Positions 31,751-41,442 of a DNA stretch of 45,519 nucleotides are shown one piece after another. The stretch spans positions 1 through 45,519 of the forward strand of contig NZ_POQU01000020.1 of assembly GCF_002938425.1 (NCBI RefSeq), given 5' to 3'. A program made the position numbers and the translations under genes. The notes under the pieces are model-generated. The model was not told where the DNA came from. It did no database searches and saw only the letters and a program-made list of their open reading frames with translations. The stretch comes from Blastococcus atacamensis. Its GTDB lineage: Bacteria; Actinomycetota; Actinomycetes; Mycobacteriales; Geodermatophilaceae. Each line of letters begins with the position of its first letter. Within the stretch, counting starts at the first letter, position 1.

Positions 31751-33229
31751 ATGTCCGTCCTGCCTGCACTCCGCCCCACCCGCCCGACCTGGCTGAAGCC
31801 GAGCGTCGCCCGCACGGAGGTGCTGGCCGGCCTCGTGGTCGCCCTCGCGCTGATCCCGGAGGCGATCAGCTTCTCCATCCTCGCCGGGGTCGACCCGCAG
31901 GTGGGCCTGTTCTCCTCCTTCGTCATGGCCGTGGTCATCGCCTTCACCGGCGGCCGCCCGGCGATGATCACCGCCGCGACGGGCGCGATCGCCCTCGTCG
32001 TCGCCCCGTTGGCCCTGGAGTACGGCGTCCAGTACCTGTTCGCCGCCGTCATCCTCGGCGGCATCTTCCAGGTGCTGCTGGGGCTGTTGGGGTTCGCCCG
32101 GCTCATGCGCTTCATCCCGCGCAGCGTCATGGTCGGCTTCGTCAACGCCCTGGCGATCCTCATCTTCACCGCCCAGCTGCCGCAGCTGACCGACGTCCCG
32201 TGGCTGGTCTACCCGCTGGTCGCCGCCGGACTGGCGATCATCTTCCTGCTGCCCCGACTCACCTCGGCGATCCCGGCGCCGCTGGTCGCGATCATCGTGC
32301 TCACGGCCCTCGTGGTGGCCGTCGGCTGGGATCTGCCCGACGTGGGCGGCGAGGGCGAACTGCCCGACAGCCTTCCGTTCTTCCTGCTGCCCGACGTGCC
32401 GTTCACCGCCGGAACCCTGGGCATCATCGCCCCCTACGCCCTCGGCGTCGCCTTCGTCGGGCTCATGGAGTCGCTGATGACGGCCAAGCTCGTCGACGAC
32501 ATCACCGACACCCAGTCGGACAAGACCCGCGAGTCCTGGGGCCAGGGCGTGGCCAACATGGCGTCGGGCTTCTTCGGCGGCATGGGCGGTTGCGCCATGA
32601 TCGGCCAGACGATGATCAACGTGAAGGCCTCCGGTGCCCGGACCCGCCTCTCCACGTTCCTGTCCGGCGTCTTCCTGCTGATCCTCGTGGTGGCCCTCGG
32701 CGACATCGTCAGCGTCATCCCGATGGCCGCGCTGGTCGCCGTCATGATCTTCGTGTCGATCGCCACCTTCGACTGGCACAGCCTGCAGACCATCCACAAG
32801 ATGCCGAAGAGCGAGACCACCGTGATGCTCTCGACGGTCGTGGTCACCCTGGTCACGCACAACCTGGCGATCGGCGTCGGCGTCGGGGTGCTCGTCGCGT
32901 GCGTCCTGTTCGCCCAGCGCATCGCGCACCTGGTCGACGTGGAACGCGTCGTCGAGGCCGACGGGACCGCCCGCTACTCCGTGACCGGTGCGCTGTTCTT
33001 CGCGTCGAGCAACGACCTCTACACCCAGTTCGAGTACGCCGAGGACCCGCGGGACGTCGTCATCGACCTGTCGAACGCCCAGGTCTGGGACGCCTCGACC
33101 GTGGCCACGCTGGACGCCATCACGCACAAGTACTCGACCCGGGGCAAGACGGCGACGATCGTCGGGCTCGACGACCACTCCTTCGACCGGTTCGAGCGGC
33201 ACACCGGTCAGCTGGGCGCGGCGCACTGA
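31751..33229 (+). CDS. SulP family inorganic anion transporter with STAS domain
   Basis: 492 residues from ATG 31751 (GGGAG upstream). The SulP core has about 10-12 membrane segments beginning [32 protein letters not shown], with [20 protein letters not shown] and [23 protein letters not shown]-terminal STAS-like domain (about 390-490) contains [22 protein letters not shown]. SulP proteins carry sulfate, bicarbonate or similar anions across the inner membrane. The stop codon overlaps the ATG of the merR gene, so translation is coupled. Confidence 0.93.
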   Translation: MSVLPALRPTRPTWLKPSVARTEVLAGLVVALALIPEAISFSILAGVDPQVGLFSSFVMAVVIAFTGGRPAMITAATGAIALVVAPLALEYGVQYLFAAVILGGIFQVLLGLLGFARLMRFIPRSVMVGFVNALAILIFTAQLPQLTDVPWLVYPLVAAGLAIIFLLPRLTSAIPAPLVAIIVLTALVVAVGWDLPDVGGEGELPDSLPFFLLPDVPFTAGTLGIIAPYALGVAFVGLMESLMTAKLVDDITDTQSDKTRESWGQGVANMASGFFGGMGGCAMIGQTMINVKASGARTRLSTFLSGVFLLILVVALGDIVSVIPMAALVAVMIFVSIATFDWHSLQTIHKMPKSETTVMLSTVVVTLVTHNLAIGVGVGVLVACVLFAQRIAHLVDVERVVEADGTARYSVTGALFFASSNDLYTQFEYAEDPRDVVIDLSNAQVWDASTVATLDAITHKYSTRGKTATIVGLDDHSFDRFERHTGQLGAAH

Positions 33230-33609
33230 TGGCCGCCCGCACCGGTCTGCTGCAGATCGGACAGGTCGCCGAGCGGACCGGGCTGAGCCTGCGGACCATC
33301 CGTTTCTACGAGGAGCACGGGCTGGTCCGCCCCACCTCGCGCAGCGACGGCGGGTTCCGGCTGTACAGCGACGACGACGTCGCCCGGCTGGAGGTCATCA
33401 AGCGGATGAAGCCGCTCGGCTTCACGCTGGAGGAGATGCAGGAGCTGCTCACCCTGCTCTCCGGCCTGGCCGAGCGGCCCGGCGACGCCGCGCTGGCGGA
33501 CCGGCTCCGCATGTTCCACGAGGCGACCACCGCCCGCGTGCACGCCCTGCGCGAGCAGCTGTCGATCGCGGAGGGGTTCGCCGCCGACCTGGCCGTGCGG
33601 CTCGGCTGA
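33229..33609 (+). CDS. MerR family transcriptional regulator
   Basis: 126 residues starting at ATG 33229, which overlaps the sulP stop (TGATG). The MerR DNA-binding region is LLQIGQVAERTGLSLRTIRFYEEHGLVRPTSRSDGGFRLYSDDDVARLEVIKRMKPLGFTLEEM. A dimerisation coiled coil follows (ALREQLSIAEGF). No cysteine ligands for metal sensing are present. The overlap with sulP argues that it regulates anion transport, and the palindrome at 31647-31668 is a candidate binding site. Confidence 0.92.
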   Translation: MAARTGLLQIGQVAERTGLSLRTIRFYEEHGLVRPTSRSDGGFRLYSDDDVARLEVIKRMKPLGFTLEEMQELLTLLSGLAERPGDAALADRLRMFHEATTARVHALREQLSIAEGFAADLAVRLG

Positions 33610-33696
33610 GGCCGGCCGTCGCGACCCACGCCCCGAACGGGTGTGACCTGCCGTGACCGGGGTGCACGCGGGCCGTCGGGACGACAGGCTGTCGGG

Positions 33697-34710
33697 GTGC
33701 CCCTGTCCGCCCCCGGCCTGCCCGGGCTGCCGCCCGAACTGAGCGGGCCCGTGGCGGTGCAGCTCGCGAAACCGGTCCGCGACATCCCCCCGCCGGCGGC
33801 GCTGGCCGGCGGATGCCGGTACGAGCCCAAGTGGGACGGCTACCGCCTGGTCATCGTGCGCGACCGAAGCTCCACCCGGCTGTGGTCGAAGCAGGGCCGG
33901 GACCTCACCGACCGCTTTCCGGACGTCGCCGCCGCGGCGCTGGCCCAGATCCCGGCCGGGTCGGTGATCGACGGCGAGGTCGTCATCTGGAACGGCGAGC
34001 GCCTCGACTTCGGCCTGCTGCAGCGCCGCATGATCACCGCGGCGGGCCGGATCGCCGCCCAGGTGAGCGTGGCCCCGGCCTCCTACGTCGCGTTCGACCT
34101 CCTCGCCGCCGGCGGCGAGGACCTGCGTCGGCGCACGTTCACCCGCCGCCGCGCCGGGCTGGAGGACCTGGCCGATCGCTGGGCACCGCCGCTGCAGATC
34201 TCGCCCCTCACCGCCGACCGCGCCGAGGCCGAGCAGTGGTTCGCCGACTTCCGGCCCGCCGGCATCGAGGGGCTGGTCGTCAAGGGTGCTGCCACCCGCT
34301 ACGCCCCGGGCCGACGGGACTGGCTCAAGGTGAAGAGCTGGGAGACCACCGAGGTCCTGGCCGGCGGGGTCATCGGGCCGATCGGCCGGCCCAGTCAGCT
34401 CGTGGCCGGCCGCTACCGCGACGGCGAGCTCGTCGTCGTCGGCCGGACCAGCCCGCTGTCCCCCCAGCAGTCCGCCGAACTGTCCGGCGTCCTGCGGCCC
34501 GCGGGCGACGACCATCCCTGGCCCGACCGCATCGGAACCGGCCGCTTCGGCGGCGGCCGGCTGTCGGTGCCGCTCACCCGGGTGGAGCCGACCAGCGTCG
34601 TCGAGGTGTCCGCCGACGCGGCCCTCCAGGCCGGGGTGTTCCGGCACCCGCTGCGCTTCGTCCGGGTGCGCCCGGACCTGCAGGCCTCCGACCTGCCCGT
34701 CCTCCCCTGA
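33697..34710 (+). CDS. ATP-dependent DNA ligase (LigC-like)
   Basis: 337 residues from GTG 33697; a further in-frame GTG exists at 33643. The adenylation nucleophile motif is EPKWDGYR (Lys 45). Motif III-like SVIDGEVVIW, motif IIIa YVAFDLLAAGG, motif IV GIEGLVVKG and motif V DWLKVKSW follow, with a short oligonucleotide-binding tail. Length and lack of polymerase or nuclease domains point to LigC-type ligases, which act in repair or backup end-joining in actinobacteria. The neighbouring genes are unrelated. Confidence 0.9.
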   Translation: MPLSAPGLPGLPPELSGPVAVQLAKPVRDIPPPAALAGGCRYEPKWDGYRLVIVRDRSSTRLWSKQGRDLTDRFPDVAAAALAQIPAGSVIDGEVVIWNGERLDFGLLQRRMITAAGRIAAQVSVAPASYVAFDLLAAGGEDLRRRTFTRRRAGLEDLADRWAPPLQISPLTADRAEAEQWFADFRPAGIEGLVVKGAATRYAPGRRDWLKVKSWETTEVLAGGVIGPIGRPSQLVAGRYRDGELVVVGRTSPLSPQQSAELSGVLRPAGDDHPWPDRIGTGRFGGGRLSVPLTRVEPTSVVEVSADAALQAGVFRHPLRFVRVRPDLQASDLPVLP

Positions 34711-34774
34711 GCGATCCCTCCATCCGAGGGAGAAACCGGTCAAGAGCTCCCGCGCCCGTGTCGATGGGGGGTAC

Positions 34775-36616
34775 GTGACCGGTTCACCCGCCCCGACCGC
34801 CCGTGCCGCCTGGCTGCACGCGGCACTCGCCGTGCTCGCGGTGGGCGCGATCGTCACCGTCGTCCCGATGGGCCCCGGGCGGCCGGCGGCAGAGGTCGTC
34901 CTCTTCCTCCTGGGCATCCTCGCCGTCCGGACCGCGGTGGTCGTCCACGGGACCCCGCTGCGCACCGCCTGGCTCGGACTGGGTCTGGGCCTGGGCTTCT
35001 TCACGCTGAGCTGCCTCGCGGAGGTGCTCGAGCTCGCCGGCATCGCGCCCGAGGTGTCGGGCACCGTCGAATCCGCGCTGGACATCGCCGCCTACGCCGC
35101 GGTGGTGGCCGGCGCACTCGGCGTGGTCCGACGGGACCGTCGCCGGCGGGACCGCGAGTCCTGGACCGACACCGCGACGCTGCTGCTGGCCGCGGCCCTG
35201 GCCCTGGTCGCCGTGCGGGCCGGACAGGCCGACCCGATGTCGGCGGACCTGGTGGAGATGGGCTTCGGCACGCCGGTGATCACCGTCGTGCTCCTGATCG
35301 TCTGCGTGCCGCTGGCCATGTCCCGGGGCGCCCGGTCGGCCAGCACGATGGCGCTGCTGGCCGCGGGTGTCCTCACCGTCGCCGGGTACGGCGGCCGCCT
35401 GCTGGCCGACACCCCCCTGCGAGAGTCCGCTCTCCTCGATCCGCTCCCGCTGCTCGCCATCGCCGCACTCGTCCTCGCCGGCCGGCATCCAGCGGCCGCC
35501 TCCATGGGCCGGCGGCCCGAGTCCGACCAGGACGCCGCCTCCTCCCGCGTCCTGGGCCTCGGTGCGGCCCTGCTGATCAGCCCCGCCCTGCTCCTCCTCT
35601 GGGGCGTGCGCGACGGCGGCGCCGGCTACCTCGTCGGCGCCGGGAGCGCCCTGCTCACCGGCATGGCGCTGTGGCGGCTGGTCGCCCTGAACCGGGAACG
35701 CGAGCGCGTCCGTGCCGAGCTCGACGAGAGCCAGACGCGCCTGGAGCTGCTGCTGGCCAACTCCGCCGACGTCATCGGGATCGTCGACGCCGACGGCATC
35801 ATCACCTACATGAGCCCGGCGGTGGAGTCGCTGCTCGGCCGGCCCGCGTCCGACTACGTGGGCCGCACCGCCATCCAGCTCGCCGACCCGCGCGACCAGG
35901 CCCGGCTCCGCGCCGTCGTCGCCTCCGCCGGTGACGCCGCCAGCGGTGGGGTCGCCGACACCGACATCCGCGTCCAGCACAGCTCGGGCGGTACGCGGTG
36001 GGTGGAGATGCGGATCAGCGGGCGGGTGGACGCCGTCGGCATCGCGGGCTGGGTCGTCAACTTCCGCGAGGTCACCGACCGCAAGCTGTTCGAGGACGAA
36101 CTCCGCCGTCAGGCCCGCACCGATCCGCTGACCGGGCTGCTCAACCGCACCGCTTTCAACGAGCAGCTCGCCGCGGCGACCAACGAGGTCGACCCCGCCG
36201 CACCCCCCGCGGTGCTGTTCGTCGACGTCGACGACTTCAAGAACATCAACGACACGCTGGGCCACGCGGCCGGGGACGAGCTGCTGCTCGTCGTCGCGTC
36301 CCGCCTGTCGGCCCAGGTCCGCGGCGGCGACGTCGTCGCCCGCCTGGGCGGCGACGAGTTCGCCCTGCTGCTCACCGGTGCCGACGGCGAGCGGCTGCGC
36401 GACGTCGCCGACCGGCTGCTGACCGCGATGCGCGCCCCGCTGGAGATCGCCGGGCGGGCGGTCACCGTCACGGCGAGCATCGGCGGCGCGCTGGCCGAGC
36501 CCGGGTGCTCCGCCGAGCGGCTGCTGCACCGGGCCGACACGGCCATGTACACGGCGAAGCGCGCCGGTAAGGACAGCCGCGCCCTGCTCGACGCCTCGGA
36601 GGCCGTGCTCGCCTGA
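34775..36616 (+). CDS. membrane-bound PAS-GGDEF diguanylate cyclase
   Basis: 613 residues from GTG 34775. The first ~310 residues form about eight to nine hydrophobic segments. A short helical linker then leads to a PAS domain (LLLANSADVIGIVDADGIITYMSPAVESLLG, about 320-440) and a GGDEF domain (DPLTGLLNRTAFNEQL, LFVDVDDFKNINDTLGHAAGDELL, ARLGGDEFALLL, HRADTAMYTAKRAGKD). An RxxD inhibitory site is present just before the active site (RGGDVVARLGGDEF), unlike the cyclase at 24833. The integral membrane part probably senses a signal in the membrane or outside. Confidence 0.92.
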   Translation: MTGSPAPTARAAWLHAALAVLAVGAIVTVVPMGPGRPAAEVVLFLLGILAVRTAVVVHGTPLRTAWLGLGLGLGFFTLSCLAEVLELAGIAPEVSGTVESALDIAAYAAVVAGALGVVRRDRRRRDRESWTDTATLLLAAALALVAVRAGQADPMSADLVEMGFGTPVITVVLLIVCVPLAMSRGARSASTMALLAAGVLTVAGYGGRLLADTPLRESALLDPLPLLAIAALVLAGRHPAAASMGRRPESDQDAASSRVLGLGAALLISPALLLLWGVRDGGAGYLVGAGSALLTGMALWRLVALNRERERVRAELDESQTRLELLLANSADVIGIVDADGIITYMSPAVESLLGRPASDYVGRTAIQLADPRDQARLRAVVASAGDAASGGVADTDIRVQHSSGGTRWVEMRISGRVDAVGIAGWVVNFREVTDRKLFEDELRRQARTDPLTGLLNRTAFNEQLAAATNEVDPAAPPAVLFVDVDDFKNINDTLGHAAGDELLLVVASRLSAQVRGGDVVARLGGDEFALLLTGADGERLRDVADRLLTAMRAPLEIAGRAVTVTASIGGALAEPGCSAERLLHRADTAMYTAKRAGKDSRALLDASEAVLA

Positions 36617-36634
36617 CGGCGCCGCCCTCGCGTC

Positions 36635-37627
36635 TCAGCGCAGGCGGGCGCTCAACCGGACGGTCACACCGCGCGGCTGCGGCAGCACGTCGACGTGATC
36701 CCACAGCTTGCGAGCCAGCCACAGCCCCATGCCACCGCGCGCGAGGTCCTCGCCGTGGGCGGGGCAGAAGCCGGCGAACGGGTCGTCGAAGCCGCGACCG
36801 CTGTCGGTGATGGCGCAGACCAGCCGGTCGGCGTCGACCCACAGCCGCGCCGAGACCGGGCGCGCACCGTGCCGGAACGCGTTGGAGGCCACCTCGCTGG
36901 CCGCGAAGTGCAGGTCCTCGGCCTGGTCGGGGTCGGCGACCCGGGCGTTGATCACCGTCCGCAGCTCGGCCCGGAGATCGGCCAGCGACGGCGCATCGAC
37001 GATCGTGACCGCCGGCCGGTCGTCCTCCATCGGCTCACGGGGCAGCGGGAGCAGGCGCGCGTACTCCCGCTGGTCGGCGAACGTCTCGCTGCGCACCAGC
37101 TCGCCCCGGCTGAGCAGTTCCGGATGGGTGGCGCCGACCCCCGCGATGACCTCGGCGGGCAGCACGCGGGCATCGAACAAGCACATCACCGACATCGGGT
37201 CCCCGGCGAGCAGCCCGTTCGCGGCAGCCTCGTAACGCAGTCCGTCCCGCCAGTCCCGGGGCTCCGCGCCGAAGTGGACCTGCCCGGTGAGCCGCAGCCG
37301 GCCGGATCGGCCGGCCGCCGCCCGCCGCACCCACTCCCGGGTGGCGGTGAGCGCGTCAGGTATGCGTGCGTCGACCAGGGAGATGCGGGCGTCGCTCTCG
37401 ACGTCGGAGGCGTGTTCCCCGAGCGCGGCGGTGATCAGCGCGACCGTCTCCGCCGGACAGCTGAGGAGCACCGTGTCCCCCGCCCGGAGCCCGTCTTCCA
37501 GATAGGGCACGACGCCGGCGAGGATCTCCTCGTCGGAGGAGGCCACCAGGCCGACGTGCTCGTGGCCCCGCGCGCCGGGCGCGCAATGCGAGGCGGGGGG
37601 TGCACCCGCGTCCGCCGCCTCAGCCAT
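36635..37627 (-). CDS. MEDS-domain ATPase (anti-sigma/histidine-kinase-like regulator)
   Basis: 330 residues. The N-terminal ~190 residues match the MEDS sensor (HVGLVASSDEEILAGVVPYLEDGLRAGDTVLLSC, DPMSVMCLFDARVLP). The C-terminal ~125 form a GHKL ATPase of the RsbW type: HFAASEVASNAFRHGA (N box), CAITDSGRGFDDPF (G1) and GGMGLWLARKLWD (G2). No phospho-accepting histidine domain is present. Proteins like this act as anti-sigma kinases or switch proteins in stress pathways. The SpoIIE phosphatases elsewhere in the window would be natural counterparts, but a direct link is inference. It is convergent with the GGDEF gene. Confidence 0.87.
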   Translation of the reverse strand: MAEAADAGAPPASHCAPGARGHEHVGLVASSDEEILAGVVPYLEDGLRAGDTVLLSCPAETVALITAALGEHASDVESDARISLVDARIPDALTATREWVRRAAAGRSGRLRLTGQVHFGAEPRDWRDGLRYEAAANGLLAGDPMSVMCLFDARVLPAEVIAGVGATHPELLSRGELVRSETFADQREYARLLPLPREPMEDDRPAVTIVDAPSLADLRAELRTVINARVADPDQAEDLHFAASEVASNAFRHGARPVSARLWVDADRLVCAITDSGRGFDDPFAGFCPAHGEDLARGGMGLWLARKLWDHVDVLPQPRGVTVRLSARLR

Positions 37628-37673
37628 GCCGCCCTCTGCTTTCGCGGGCCAGAGCGTTCCCGGCCGGTTGGTT

Positions 37674-37693
37674 GAACATTGTGGGACATGTTC
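37674..37693. promoter_or_regulatory. GAACAT-N8-ATGTTC inverted repeat in a divergent promoter region
   Basis: GAACAT (37674-37679) and ATGTTC (37688-37693) are perfect inverted copies with an 8-base spacer, in the 124-base gap between the MEDS-ATPase gene and the phosphoribosyltransferase gene. The geometry fits a dimeric regulator; the regulator is not identified. Confidence 0.35.
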
Positions 37694-37751
37694 GCGACGG
37701 TGTCGCCACCGGCCCCGCGAACGACCGCCGCGGCCCGGGCTCCCGCGCCCG

Positions 37752-38242
37752 ATGTTTCACGTGCACCATCCCGATGCGGACCACGACCGCGAGGTGCTGA
37801 CGTACGAGGCTCTCGGAGCGGCCGCCCGCGCACCGGCCTCCCAGGCGGTCGACGACGGGTTCGTTCCCGACCTGGTGCTGTGCATTGCCCGGAGCGGCCT
37901 GTTCCTCGGCGGAGCTCTGGGCTACGCGCTGGACGTGAAGAACCTCTTCGTGATGAGCATCGAGTTCCACACCGGCGTGGACCAGCGGCTGGACCTGCCG
38001 GTGGTGCTCCCATCCACCCTGGACGTCGTCGCCCTGACCGGCGCGGAGGTCCTCGTCGCCGACGACGTCGCCGACACCGGCAAGACGCTGGAGCTGGTCC
38101 GGAACTTCTGCGCCGACTACGTGGCCGAGGTGCGGCACGGCGGTGGTCCACGAGAAGCCGGGCTCGCTGGTGCGGTGCGACTACGTGTGGCGCGGGACCG
38201 ACCGGTGGATCGACTTCCCCTGGTCGGCCGAGCCGCCGATCC
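37752..38242 (+). pseudogene. phosphoribosyltransferase, frameshifted near its 3' end
   Basis: From ATG 37752 the frame encodes a type-I PRTase-like protein (DLVLCIARSGLFLGGALGY, NLFVMSIEFHTG and the PRPP loop EVLVADDVADTGKTLELV). Near 38137 the frame VAEVR breaks, and the expected continuation, VVHEKPGSLVRCDYVWRGTD then RWIDFPWSAEPPI, is in the +1 frame; one extra G would explain this. No stop follows in that frame until well past the hairpin at 38288-38319, so the true end is also disturbed. Relatives are hypoxanthine/xanthine-guanine-type PRTases. It may be a pseudogene or carry a sequencing error. Confidence 0.7.
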
Positions 38243-38287
38243 CGCGGCGAGCGGTCGCCCCGGGGCCTTGGCGCCCCCCGAACAGAC

Positions 38288-38319
38288 CGACGGCGGCAGG
38301 ATCACTCCTGCCGCCGTCG
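38288..38319. terminator. perfect 14-bp hairpin between convergent genes
   Basis: CGACGGCGGCAGGA (38288-38301) pairs perfectly with TCCTGCCGCCGTCG (38306-38319) around TCAC. It lies between the phosphoribosyltransferase gene and the convergent methyltransferase gene, and can terminate both directions. C-rich rather than T-rich sequence follows. The rest of 38243-38480 has no gene; CCGGAATTCCGG at 38468-38479 is a smaller palindrome next to the methyltransferase stop. Confidence 0.7.
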
Positions 38320-38480
38320 TCCCCCCAGGTCGCCCCGGCGCCGCGTCTTGCGCCGGGCCCCGCGACCAAGTTCGCGGTACCGGGGTTCCCCGTGCCGTCG
38401 ACCCCTTCATCGACATGTGGACGGAGGAACTACAGCAGAATCACCCGAACGTTGAACCTTCCTCGTTCCGGAATTCCGGT

Positions 38481-39599
38481 TCAGCGTCGCGTGGAGACGG
38501 TGACCGTGAACTTCGGCGTCTGCTCCGCCAGCCGGGTGGGCCCCACGACGCGGGCGAGCGCCGGCTTGTAGCGGAGCGCGCTGTTGTAGACCGTCCACAG
38601 CTGACCGCCCGGCCGGAGCACCCGGGCCGCGGCGGCGAACAGCCGATCGGCGGCGGTGGTCACGACGGAGGCGCCGACGTGGAACGGGGGATTGAGGACG
38701 ACGAGGTCCACGCTCGCGTCGGGCAGCGAGCCGGCGCGGTCGTCCCGGACGACGCTGATGCGCTCGGTCAGGTCGTTGGCCTCGGCGGTCGCCTGCGTCG
38801 AGGCGACGGCGGCGGCCGACTGGTCGGCCGCGATCACCTCGAGGCCGGGCCGGCTCCGGGCCAGCGCGGCCGCGAGGACGCCGGTTCCGCAGCCCAGGTC
38901 AAGCGCCGTGCCCGAGTCGGGCATGCGGTCCAGGCAGCCCAGCAGGGCCCGGGTGCCGATGTCGACCTTGGTGCCGGCGAAGGCGGCGCCGTGCGCGCAG
39001 ACCGTGAGCCCCAGGTCGGCGTGCTCCTGCCGGCGGGGGAAGGACGGCACGCCGGGCCGGGGCCCCCGGGCGACGAGCACCCGCGACTTCTGCCGCGCGA
39101 GGGTGGCCGACACGTCGTCGAACGAGGCGCGCAGGACGTCGTTCATCGCGTGCGTCATGTGCTTGACCCGCCCGCCGACCAGCAGGGTGACGTCGGGTGC
39201 GGCCACGGCGGCGACGGACTCGGCGATCTCCCGCAGGGCCTCCAGCGCCTTGGGCGCCTGCACGAGCACCACCCGGGCCCCGGTGGCCACCTCGGCCAGC
39301 GGCAGCGAGCGGTAGCGCCCGGTCAGGCCGGCGCGCTCAGCGTTCGCGGCCAGCGCGAGCTCCCCCACCAGCAGGTCCTGGGACACTCGGACGTCGCCGG
39401 CCCCGTGCAGCGCGACGGCACCCAGGGTGAGCGCGCCGTAGGCGTCATCGACGACCGCGACCTCGCCCGGCCCGGCGAGGGCGAGGGCCGCCGCAGCCTC
39501 GTCCAGCAGCAACCGGTCGGTCGCGTCGACGGCGACGAGGTCCGGCGCCTCGATGTCGGGCTCGCGGCGGAGCAGGTCGAAAAGAGGGGGGCCGGACAT
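38481..39599 (-). CDS. RsmC/RlmG-like rRNA guanine-N2 methyltransferase
   Basis: 372 residues with the two-domain plan of this family. An N-terminal degenerate methyltransferase-like half (about 1-190) is followed by a catalytic half with the SAM motif TALDLGCGTGVLAAALA, EVIAADQS, and the NPPFH motif (VVLNPPFHVGASV) typical of N2-guanine methyltransferases. ATG 39599 starts MSGPPLFDLLRREPD. It probably methylates 16S or 23S rRNA; which one cannot be decided here. Confidence 0.85.
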   Translation of the reverse strand: MSGPPLFDLLRREPDIEAPDLVAVDATDRLLLDEAAAALALAGPGEVAVVDDAYGALTLGAVALHGAGDVRVSQDLLVGELALAANAERAGLTGRYRSLPLAEVATGARVVLVQAPKALEALREIAESVAAVAAPDVTLLVGGRVKHMTHAMNDVLRASFDDVSATLARQKSRVLVARGPRPGVPSFPRRQEHADLGLTVCAHGAAFAGTKVDIGTRALLGCLDRMPDSGTALDLGCGTGVLAAALARSRPGLEVIAADQSAAAVASTQATAEANDLTERISVVRDDRAGSLPDASVDLVVLNPPFHVGASVVTTAADRLFAAAARVLRPGGQLWTVYNSALRYKPALARVVGPTRLAEQTPKFTVTVSTRR

Positions 39600-39647
39600 G
39601 CCCCCACTCTGCCCGATGCCGCTCGGCAGCCGGCGTGGCCCGGATGG

Positions 39648-40310
39648 TTACTCGCTGCTGTCGACGCCCAGGCCGACCGGGCAGGAGACGCCGGTCGAGT
39701 GCACCGGGCAGTAGCCGTTCGGCACCTTGTAGAGGTACTGCTGGTGGTAGTCCTCGGCGTAGAAGAAGTCGCCCAGCGGCTCGATCTCCGTGGTGATCTC
39801 GCCGTAGCCGGCAGCCGAGAGCCGCTGCTGGTAGGCGTCCCGGGTGGCCCGCGCGGCCTTCTCCTGCTCGGGCGAGGCGTAGTAGATCGCCGAGCGGTAC
39901 TGCGTGCCGATGTCGTTGCCCTGGCGCATCCCCTGCGTCGGGTCGTGGTCCTCCCAGAAGACCTTGAGCAGCTGCTCGTAGCTGATCACCGACGGGTCGA
40001 AGACCACGAGCACGACCTCGGTGTGCCCGGTGCGCGCCGAGCAGACCTCGTCGTAGGTCGGGTTCGGGGTGTACCCACCGGCGTAACCCGCGGCGGTCGA
40101 GTAGATGCCCGGGGTCTCCCAGAAGACCTTCTCCACGCCCCAGAAGCAGCCGGCGCCGAAGACCGCGGTCTGCATGCCGTCGGGGAACGGCGGCTGGATG
40201 CGGTTGCCGTTCACCGCGTGCACCTCGGGCACGTGCGGCAGCGCGGCAGGACGACCGGGCAGCGCGTCCTCGGGGGCGACCGGCTGGATCTTGGACCGGG
40301 AGAAGAACAT
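39648..40310 (-). CDS. msrA: peptide-methionine (S)-S-oxide reductase
   Basis: 220 residues from ATG 40310. The catalytic GAGCFWG motif is at residues 52-58 (Cys 55). [29 protein letters not shown] and [12 protein letters not shown] follow, and the C-terminal [14 protein letters not shown] supplies resolving cysteines. The N-terminal ~45 residues match the longer actinobacterial/E. coli form. It repairs oxidised methionine in proteins using thioredoxin. Longer frames upstream to 41927 are antisense to the oxidoreductase gene. Confidence 0.96.
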   Translation of the reverse strand: MFFSRSKIQPVAPEDALPGRPAALPHVPEVHAVNGNRIQPPFPDGMQTAVFGAGCFWGVEKVFWETPGIYSTAAGYAGGYTPNPTYDEVCSARTGHTEVVLVVFDPSVISYEQLLKVFWEDHDPTQGMRQGNDIGTQYRSAIYYASPEQEKAARATRDAYQQRLSAAGYGEITTEIEPLGDFFYAEDYHQQYLYKVPNGYCPVHSTGVSCPVGLGVDSSE

Positions 40311-40379
40311 GCCGCGAGCGTATGACGGGCCCGCAACCCGGTGCGGCGCGATGCACCTGGTCGGGCGCATGATCGCGGC

Positions 40380-41402
40380 GTGACCGTGCACACGCGTGAA
40401 GGGCAGCTGGCCGCCCGCCCCGTCGGCGAACCCACCCCCGAGGACTTCCGGCTGGTCGAGCTCGACCGGCCCGATCCGACCGAGGGGCAGGTCGTCGTCC
40501 GCATGCTGGTCATGTCCGTCGACCCGTACATGCGGGGCCGGATGAACGCCGGGAAGTCCTACGCCGCGGCTTGGGAGATCGGCGAGACGATGAAGGGTGG
40601 CGCGGTCGGCCGGGTGGTCGAGTCCCGCTCCCCCGACGTCCCCGAGGGCTCCCTGGTCCTGGCCGACGCCGCGTGGCGCGACGTCGCCGTCCTCGATGCC
40701 CGGCAGGTGCGGGTGCTGCCCGACCTGCCGGGCATCCCGCCGAGCTACCACCTGGGCGTCCTGGGGATGCCGGGGCTGACCGCCTGGGCCGGCCTCTTCC
40801 GGCTCGCCGACTTCCGCGAGGGCGACGCCGTCCTCGTGTCCGGCGCCGCCGGCGCGGTGGGGAGCCTGGTCGGGCAGTTCGCCCGGCTCAGCGGCGCCTC
40901 GGCGGTCATCGGCAGCGCCGGGACACCGGACAAGGTCCGCTGGGTGACCGAGGAGCTCGGGTTCACCGCGGCCTTCGACTACCACGACGGCCCGGTGGCC
41001 GAACTGCTGCGTCAGGCGGCGCCCGACGGCATCGACGTCTTCTTCGACAACGTCGGCGGGGAGCACCTTGAGGCCGCCATCGGCGCGTTCCGCGAGCACG
41101 GGCGGGGGGCGCTGTGCGGGGCGATCTCCGGCTACAACGCCACCGAGCCCGCTCCGGGACCGCGCAACATGTTCATGATGGTGACCAAGAAGCTGAGCCT
41201 GCGGGGCTTCATCGTCGGCGACCACGCCGACCTGCAGCCGGCCTTCGCCGAGGCCGTCTCCGGATGGCTGCGCGACGGCCGGCTCGTGGTCCGCGAGACC
41301 GTGCGCGAGGGGCTCGACAGCGCCGTCGACACGTTCCTCGACCTGCTCCGTGGCGGCAACACCGGGAAGATGATCGTCCGCCTCGCCGACGACCCGGCAT
41401 GA
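40380..41402 (+). CDS. NADP-dependent MDR oxidoreductase (curcumin/alkenal reductase-like)
   Basis: 340 residues from GTG 40380. Zinc-independent medium-chain reductase features: [13 protein letters not shown] near the start, [12 protein letters not shown], the NADP-binding [35 protein letters not shown], and RGFIVGDH near the end. Relatives (leukotriene B4 dehydrogenase-like, YncB/CurA) reduce conjugated double bonds in alkenals or curcumin-like compounds with NADPH. It is divergent from msrA, with 69 bases between starts; both may serve electrophile and oxidant defence. Confidence 0.92.
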   Translation: MTVHTREGQLAARPVGEPTPEDFRLVELDRPDPTEGQVVVRMLVMSVDPYMRGRMNAGKSYAAAWEIGETMKGGAVGRVVESRSPDVPEGSLVLADAAWRDVAVLDARQVRVLPDLPGIPPSYHLGVLGMPGLTAWAGLFRLADFREGDAVLVSGAAGAVGSLVGQFARLSGASAVIGSAGTPDKVRWVTEELGFTAAFDYHDGPVAELLRQAAPDGIDVFFDNVGGEHLEAAIGAFREHGRGALCGAISGYNATEPAPGPRNMFMMVTKKLSLRGFIVGDHADLQPAFAEAVSGWLRDGRLVVRETVREGLDSAVDTFLDLLRGGNTGKMIVRLADDPA

Positions 41403-41442
41403 CCGAAGATTCCGTGACGGCCGGTCGGGGAAGGTGCGGCGC

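Noticed and set aside
37674-37693. LexA box reading of GAACAT-N8-ATGTTC
   Set aside because: The spacing between half-sites is wrong for LexA (GAAC-N4-GTTC); kept only as an unidentified inverted repeat.
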